Origin: Actinocrinis sp046724665 | Lineage (GTDB): Bacteria > Actinomycetota > Actinomycetes > Streptomycetales > Catenulisporaceae | Reading direction: 5' to 3' | Length of the DNA: 8,264 nt | NCBI GenBank assembly: GCA_046724665.1 | Contig: JBKOWZ010000287.1 | Coordinates: 1 to 8,264 of the forward strand | Shown here: piece by piece, positions 5,815-8,264 of the stretch | Layout: every line of letters begins with the position of its first letter | Numbering within the stretch: position 1 is the first letter of the stretch | Translations under genes and position numbers: made by a program | Notes under the pieces: generated by a model | What the model was told of the DNA's origin: nothing | Databases searched by the model: none | What the model saw: only the letters and a program-made list of their open reading frames with translations

Positions 5815-6279
5815 ATGCCCATTGTGATCGTGCTGCCCGGGTTCTCCTCCATGGTGCCGGTGGCCCGTATGGCGGTGCGCAATCTGCTGTGCGGCTGCCC
5901 GCGCGCAGACGACGCGGAGCTGATCGTCTCGGAGCTGGCGACCAACGCGGTGCGCCACTCCACCTCCCGCGGCGGCCGCTTCGAGCTGATCCTCGACATC
6001 GCGCCCGAACGCCTGCGCATCGAGCTCAAAGACGGCGGCCCGTTCGGCTACCCGCCGCCCGCCCCGCTCGCCGCGCCCGCGTTCCCGACCCCGCCGTGGA
6101 CGACCCTCTACGAGGAGGACCACAACCGGGACCGCGCCGCCGAGGTGGAGGAGTACAGCCGCGGCCTGACCCTCATCGACGCGTCCTGCGACGACTGGGG
6201 CCACGACCGTTTCCCCGACCACGCGGTCTGGTGGGCCGAACTGGCCTGGACCGCCCCCGCCGCCGAATCCACCGCCTGA
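5815..6279 (+). CDS. Small GHKL-type ATP-binding protein (HATPase_c_2, anti-sigma/RsbW-like)
   Basis: 154 residues from ATG 5815, the usual size for this Streptomyces-type family. The N-box is clear: ADDAELIVSELATNAVRHS (Glu and Asn of the ATP/Mg site, about residues 32-49). A degenerate G1 box, KDGGPFG, follows at about 72-78, and a G2-like glycine segment, SRGLTLIDASCDDWG, at about 115-129. The C-terminus VWWAELAW is the family's final strand. Between G1 and G2 lies an unusually long Pro-rich then acidic insert of about 35 residues. Proteins of this type bind ATP and often act as anti-sigma or regulatory kinases; the partner is unknown and no anti-anti-sigma gene lies beside it. An ATG at 5767, which sits within the operator repeats, would add a Pro-rich 16-residue extension; GGGAA before 5815 and family alignment favour the shorter form. 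It is divergent from gntR. Confidence 0.75.
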   Translation: MPIVIVLPGFSSMVPVARMAVRNLLCGCPRADDAELIVSELATNAVRHSTSRGGRFELILDIAPERLRIELKDGGPFGYPPPAPLAAPAFPTPPWTTLYEEDHNRDRAAEVEEYSRGLTLIDASCDDWGHDRFPDHAVWWAELAWTAPAAESTA

Positions 6280-6280
6280 C

Positions 6281-6350
6281 TCAGCGTCAACTCCACGACA
6301 CTAGAACACATCCTCTAGTGCCGAGCTGAGAGCCCTGGCACGCTGACGCT
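6281..6350. repeat. Nested inverted repeats before the lipoprotein gene
   Basis: CACTAGA (6299-6305) and TCTAGTG (6314-6320) form a 7-bp stem with an 8-nt loop. Around it, AGCGTCA (6283-6289) pairs with TGACGCT (6344-6350), the latter ending at the base before the lipoprotein ATG. The inner hairpin begins 19 nt after the ATPase stop codon and could end that transcript. The outer pair would place the lipoprotein start in a stem base. No clear Shine-Dalgarno precedes the ATG at 6351. Confidence 0.45.
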
Positions 6351-6968
6351 ATGGAAAAGCGCCTCATAGCCCCAATCGCGGTAACAGCGCTCTTGGCCAC
6401 AGTCGCCGGGTGCACATCAGCCGTCAACAACGCAAGCCCCAACGCGACGTCGTCGCCGTCCGCGTCCGCGTCCGGATCCAGCGCCAGTTCGCCGAACGCG
6501 CCCCAGTTGCGAGCGGTCCACAATCCGCGCAAGGTCACGTATTCGATAACTGTCACGACCTGCCACACCCTCCCCGGCCCGCGCCCCGACCCCGCGTGCA
6601 CCCCCGGCTCGTTCGACCCCTCGGTCACCCAGGCGAACATAGCCACGACGATCTGCGCACACGGATACACCGCCGGCGTGCGCCCCTCGAGCAGCCAGAC
6701 GGACACCGCGAAGAAGTCCCTCTACCTGGCCTACGGAATACCATCCACCACGAAATCAGAACTCGATCACCTGGTGTCGCTGGAACTGGGCGGCTCGAAC
6801 GACGTGACGAACCTCTGGCCGGAGGTCGGCAGCATCCCGAACGCCAAGGACAAGATCGAGAACGAGCTCAACGACGCCGTCTGCTCCGGAAAAGTCACGC
6901 TGGCCGCGGCCCAAAACGCCATCGCCGCCGACTGGACCACCGCCGAACACGTCCTAGGCCTCTCCTAG
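6351..6968 (+). CDS. Secreted lipoprotein with HNH-like nuclease motif
   Basis: 205 residues. A lipoprotein signal peptide is clear: MEKR, a hydrophobic core, then the lipobox VAGC with the lipidated Cys at 21. A Ser/Ala/Asn-rich low-complexity linker (about 22-52) follows. The mature domain contains CHTLPGPRPDPAC, a segment ending in SLYLAYGIP, and ELDHLVSLELGGSNDVTNLWPE at about 137-158. This last motif (Glu, Asp-His, Gly-Gly, Asn, Asn-Leu-Trp-Pro) is the one seen in HNH-like proteins of the DHxxPLxLGG type, where the His and Asn form the metal/catalytic site. Cysteines at 71, 83, 102 and 178 could form disulfides outside the cell. The C-terminus (KDKIENELNDAVCSGKVTLAAAQNAI) is also typical of this family. 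A cell-surface nuclease or binding role is possible but unproven. ATG 6351 is fixed by the signal peptide. It is convergent with the NUDIX gene. Confidence 0.75.
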   Translation: MEKRLIAPIAVTALLATVAGCTSAVNNASPNATSSPSASASGSSASSPNAPQLRAVHNPRKVTYSITVTTCHTLPGPRPDPACTPGSFDPSVTQANIATTICAHGYTAGVRPSSSQTDTAKKSLYLAYGIPSTTKSELDHLVSLELGGSNDVTNLWPEVGSIPNAKDKIENELNDAVCSGKVTLAAAQNAIAADWTTAEHVLGLS

Positions 6969-6986
6969 CCCCGCCCCCGAATGCGT

Positions 6987-7025
6987 CCCGCCACCTACCC
7001 GCGAGACCGCGTTACCCGCCACCTA
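6987..7025. repeat. 11-bp direct repeat between convergent genes
   Basis: CCCGCCACCTA occurs at 6987-6997 and again at 7015-7025, 28 bp apart. The second copy covers the last NUDIX codons. A small CGCG-AGAC-CGCG hairpin (7000-7011) lies between them and could help end both transcripts, though its 4-bp stem is weak. No gene lies in the 43 nt between the two stop codons. Confidence 0.5.
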
Positions 7026-7494
7026 TCGAACGAACCTCAGGCTCGAGGTAGTTCACCCGACCAGCCACCCGCGCATCCACAGCCGCACGCACACGACGTG
7101 CCAGTCGTGCGATGAGCAACTCGTCGATCACCTCAAGCTCGCAATACACGTACTCGACGATCTCGACCGGATCGAGCCGAATCCGAGCCACGTCGTCAGG
7201 CTCAAGCCGACCGCCGTCGAAGACGAACAGAACCTTGTCACCCTCGTCCGGATGCGGCCCCCAGTCGATGACCAGAAGGCGGCCGATCGGTGGCGTGATG
7301 CCGAGTTCCTCGAGGATTTCGCGCGCCGCGGCTTCGGAGGGCGTCTCGCCGGGATGCAGGTAGCCGCCGGGAATCTCCCAGCCGGGCTTGTAGGAAGGCC
7401 GCACCAGCAGCACGCGCCCGGCGTCGTCAACGAACAGGACCCCGGCGGCGGCACGTGCGCGCGCCATCGGCTCGACGTTCCCGATCTCGGCCAT
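7012..7494 (-). CDS. NUDIX hydrolase
   Basis: 160 residues. The NUDIX box is perfect and spans residues 44-66: G44, E50, R58-E59-I60, E62-E63, G65, with GYLHPGE at its start and REILEELG at its end. It is preceded by the usual beta-strands (AAAGVLFVDDAGRVLLVRP) and GWEIPGG. These enzymes hydrolyse nucleoside diphosphates linked to another group in the cytoplasm, using Mg2+ bound by the box glutamates; the substrate cannot be told from sequence. The C-terminal part (about 120-160) is charged. The ATG at 7494 has an in-frame TAG 12 nt upstream and no clear Shine-Dalgarno (only CGGGGC), but a TAGGCT box ends 6 nt before it, suggesting a leaderless message. An ATG at codon 10 is possible. It is convergent with the lipoprotein gene. 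Confidence 0.9.
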   Translation of the reverse strand: MAEIGNVEPMARARAAAGVLFVDDAGRVLLVRPSYKPGWEIPGGYLHPGETPSEAAAREILEELGITPPIGRLLVIDWGPHPDEGDKVLFVFDGGRLEPDDVARIRLDPVEIVEYVYCELEVIDELLIARLARRVRAAVDARVAGRVNYLEPEVRSIGGG

Positions 7495-7500
7495 GCCCCG

Positions 7501-7506
7501 AGCCTA
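7501..7506 (-). promoter_or_regulatory. Candidate -10 box for a leaderless NUDIX transcript
   Basis: On the minus strand TAGGCT, close to the actinobacterial housekeeping -10 TANNNT, ends 6 nt before the ATG at 7494. TTGTTA lies 15 bp upstream as a weak -35. The same TAG also ends the small upstream frame at 7641-7504. Confidence 0.4.
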
Positions 7507-7641
7507 TCCAGCCACCCAACGTAACAAGTGCAACACCCTCGTGACCATCTCCACCGAGAACGCGGACAGCAGCGCCAACCCCGCCCCGATCCCCTCCGCG
7601 TACGCGCGCAAGACCGGCCCACAGAGTGCTGACCTGACCAA
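7504..7641 (-). CDS. Candidate small ORF upstream of the NUDIX gene
   Basis: A 45-codon frame from TTG 7641 to TAG 7504, ending 9 nt before the NUDIX ATG on the same strand. From codon 10 on, the peptide reads VLRAYAEGIGAG, LALLSAFSVEMVTRV and LHLLRWVAG, a hydrophobic, amphipathic-helix-like pattern. About nine in ten third positions are G or C in the last 36 codons, while second positions vary, as in real high-GC genes. Against it are the TTG start, the poor spacing of GAGGG, and the absence of any family I recognise. A TTA codon (Leu40) is present. It could be a leader peptide, a small membrane protein, or chance. Confidence 0.3.
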   Translation of the reverse strand: MVRSALCGPVLRAYAEGIGAGLALLSAFSVEMVTRVLHLLRWVAG

Positions 7642-7650
7642 CCACCCTCA

Positions 7651-7707
7651 AAGCTCAGGGCCGATATTCACTTGACCGAGTGTCGGGCTCCTTGGTCTGC
7701 TGAGCTT
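7651..7707. promoter_or_regulatory. Promoter/leader region of the RNHCP gene with an 8-bp inverted repeat
   Basis: AAGCTCAG (7651-7658) and CTGAGCTT (7700-7707) are perfect inverted repeats 41 nt apart. Between them is TTGACC (7672-7677), a good -35 hexamer. TCTGCT 18 bp downstream is a weak -10. The arrangement suits a rightward promoter with flanking operator half-sites. Confidence 0.35.
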
Positions 7708-7726
7708 CACACATCGTCGAGAGACC

Positions 7727-7842
7727 GGAAGGAGGCGGGCCCCATGCACATCTCATCCCACCCGCTCGCTCTGGAAGGTCTCAAGGATTGGCATTCGCAC
7801 GCTCGTTCCGCTGCGCCCAATGTGGCGCGGACGTCTCGCTAG
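7727..7842 (+). CDS. Short out-of-frame ORF with a strong ribosome binding site overlapping the RNHCP start
   Basis: GGAAGGAGG at 7727-7735 is the best Shine-Dalgarno in this region and lies 8 nt before ATG 7744. That ATG opens a 32-codon frame (MHISSHPLALEGLKDWHSHA...) ending in TAG at 7840-7842. It overlaps the first 55 nt of the RNHCP frame in a different register. The feature span includes the ribosome binding site; coding starts at 7744. It may be a leader peptide giving translational coupling, or the true gene start separated from the RNHCP frame by a frameshift. Confidence 0.35.
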
Positions 7843-8135
7843 ACGCTCCCGGGACATCCCACCGCAACCACTGCCCCCGCTGCCTGTGGTCAAGACACCT
7901 CGACCGCAACGTCCCCGGCGACCGCAAAGCCGAATGCTCCGCAGGCATGGAGCCGATCGCGGTGACGGTACGCGGCAAAGGCAACTGGGTCTTGATCCAC
8001 CGCTGCCTCAGCTGCGGTCGCCTACGACTCAACCGCACCGCCGGCGACGACAACCCGTTCCTGCTGCTACGCCTGGCGGCCCTGCCGCTGACCATGCCGC
8101 CCTTCCCGCTCCAACGCATGCAGGACGACGAGTAA
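7788..8135 (+). CDS. RNHCP-domain zinc-ribbon protein
   Basis: 115 residues. The name-giving motif RNHCP is at 26-30, inside FRCAQCGADV (CxxC at 9/12), HCPRCLWSRHLD (CxxC at 29/32), VPGDRKAECSAGMEPI (C50) and IHRCLSCGRLRLNR (CxxC at 73/76). Three CxxC pairs suggest one or two bound zinc ions. The family is small, cytoplasmic and of unknown function; zinc-ribbon form suggests nucleic-acid or protein binding. The frame opens with TTG 7788, preceded by GGAAGG 9 nt upstream. No ATG or GTG lies in frame at the expected N-terminus, while a strong ribosome binding site serves an out-of-frame ATG at 7744, so the start is uncertain. The tail after residue 85 is hydrophobic and Pro/Leu-rich (FLLLRLAALPLTMPPFPL) and looks unlike the core domain. 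Confidence 0.85.
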   Translation: MAFARSFRCAQCGADVSLDAPGTSHRNHCPRCLWSRHLDRNVPGDRKAECSAGMEPIAVTVRGKGNWVLIHRCLSCGRLRLNRTAGDDNPFLLLRLAALPLTMPPFPLQRMQDDE

Positions 8136-8210
8136 CGACGAAAAAAACGCCGAGGTCGCGACCACCGCCACACGGACCACCCATCGCCGCGCAAACCGCC
8201 ACCGCGCTAA

Positions 8211-8258
8211 CCGCTGCCGTGCTGACTCTCAACCGTCCCCGCACCGGCACGGAAGCGG
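8211..8258. repeat. Imperfect 12-bp inverted repeat downstream of the RNHCP gene
   Basis: CCGCTGCCGTGC (8211-8222) and GCACGGAAGCGG (8247-8258) pair at 11 of 12 positions around a 24-nt loop. It lies 75 nt after the RNHCP stop and has no T-tract. It may end the transcript or belong to the regulation of a gene beyond the window. The rest of 8136-8264 shows no convincing coding frame. Confidence 0.4.
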
Positions 8259-8264
8259 CAAGAG

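Noticed and set aside
8136..8170. A7 run next to GGTCGCGACC as a minus-strand intrinsic terminator
   Set aside because: The palindrome gives only a very short stem once a loop is allowed, it is separated from the T-run by six bases, and no minus-strand gene is visible upstream in the window.
7781..8194. 137-codon minus-strand frame across the RNHCP gene
   Set aside because: The plus-strand frame holds the conserved RNHCP and CxxC motifs; the minus frame is Arg/Ser-rich noise.

Overview
This is an 8.3 kb chromosomal stretch from a high-GC actinobacterium. The evidence is very strong GC bias at third codon positions, frequent GTG starts, SD-less starts placed 6 nt after a TANNNT box, and typical actinobacterial families (GntR/UTRA regulator, HATPase_c_2 protein, RNHCP zinc-ribbon protein, two-RCK TrkA protein). 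A streptomycete- or Catenulispora-like organism fits, but the genus cannot be fixed from the sequence.

Left part (1-3180): the 5' end of a leftward gene (possibly the DUF5941/CDP-alcohol phosphotransferase type) is divergent from a UDP-glucose 4-epimerase-like SDR gene (360-1328). The gap between them holds a perfect 22-bp tandem duplication. A large membrane protein with an N-terminal RCK domain, two membrane helices and a second RCK domain follows (1369-3180).

Centre (3160-5682, minus strand): a compact operon runs gntR - mtnN-like - luxS-like. The first gap is 13 nt and the second junction is a 4-nt GTGA overlap. Together the two enzymes would carry out the Pfs/LuxS route of S-adenosylhomocysteine breakdown (SAH to S-ribosylhomocysteine to homocysteine plus the AI-2 precursor). 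The LuxS-like protein is the most striking item. It is about twice the normal length and reads as two fused, complementarily decayed LuxS halves. The N-terminal half keeps the metal ligands (HSLEH and ECGQYNLHS) but lacks the catalytic Cys. The C-terminal half keeps the catalytic-Cys loop (GCSTGEY) and the DLR motif but has lost the metal ligands. The gene has clearly lower GC3 than its neighbours and contains a TTA codon. Its stop codon lies inside a palindrome that also contains the stop codon of the convergent TrkA gene.

Right part (5683-8264): a small GHKL ATPase gene is divergent from gntR across a region carrying a 15-bp-period direct repeat, a likely GntR operator. Next come a Ser-rich lipoprotein with an HNH-like DH...N..NLWPE motif, a convergent NUDIX hydrolase (possibly preceded on the same strand by an unannotated ~45-codon ORF), and an RNHCP zinc-ribbon protein. 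The RNHCP start is overlapped by a short out-of-frame ORF that owns the best ribosome binding site in the region. The last ~130 bases contain no convincing gene, only an imperfect hairpin.
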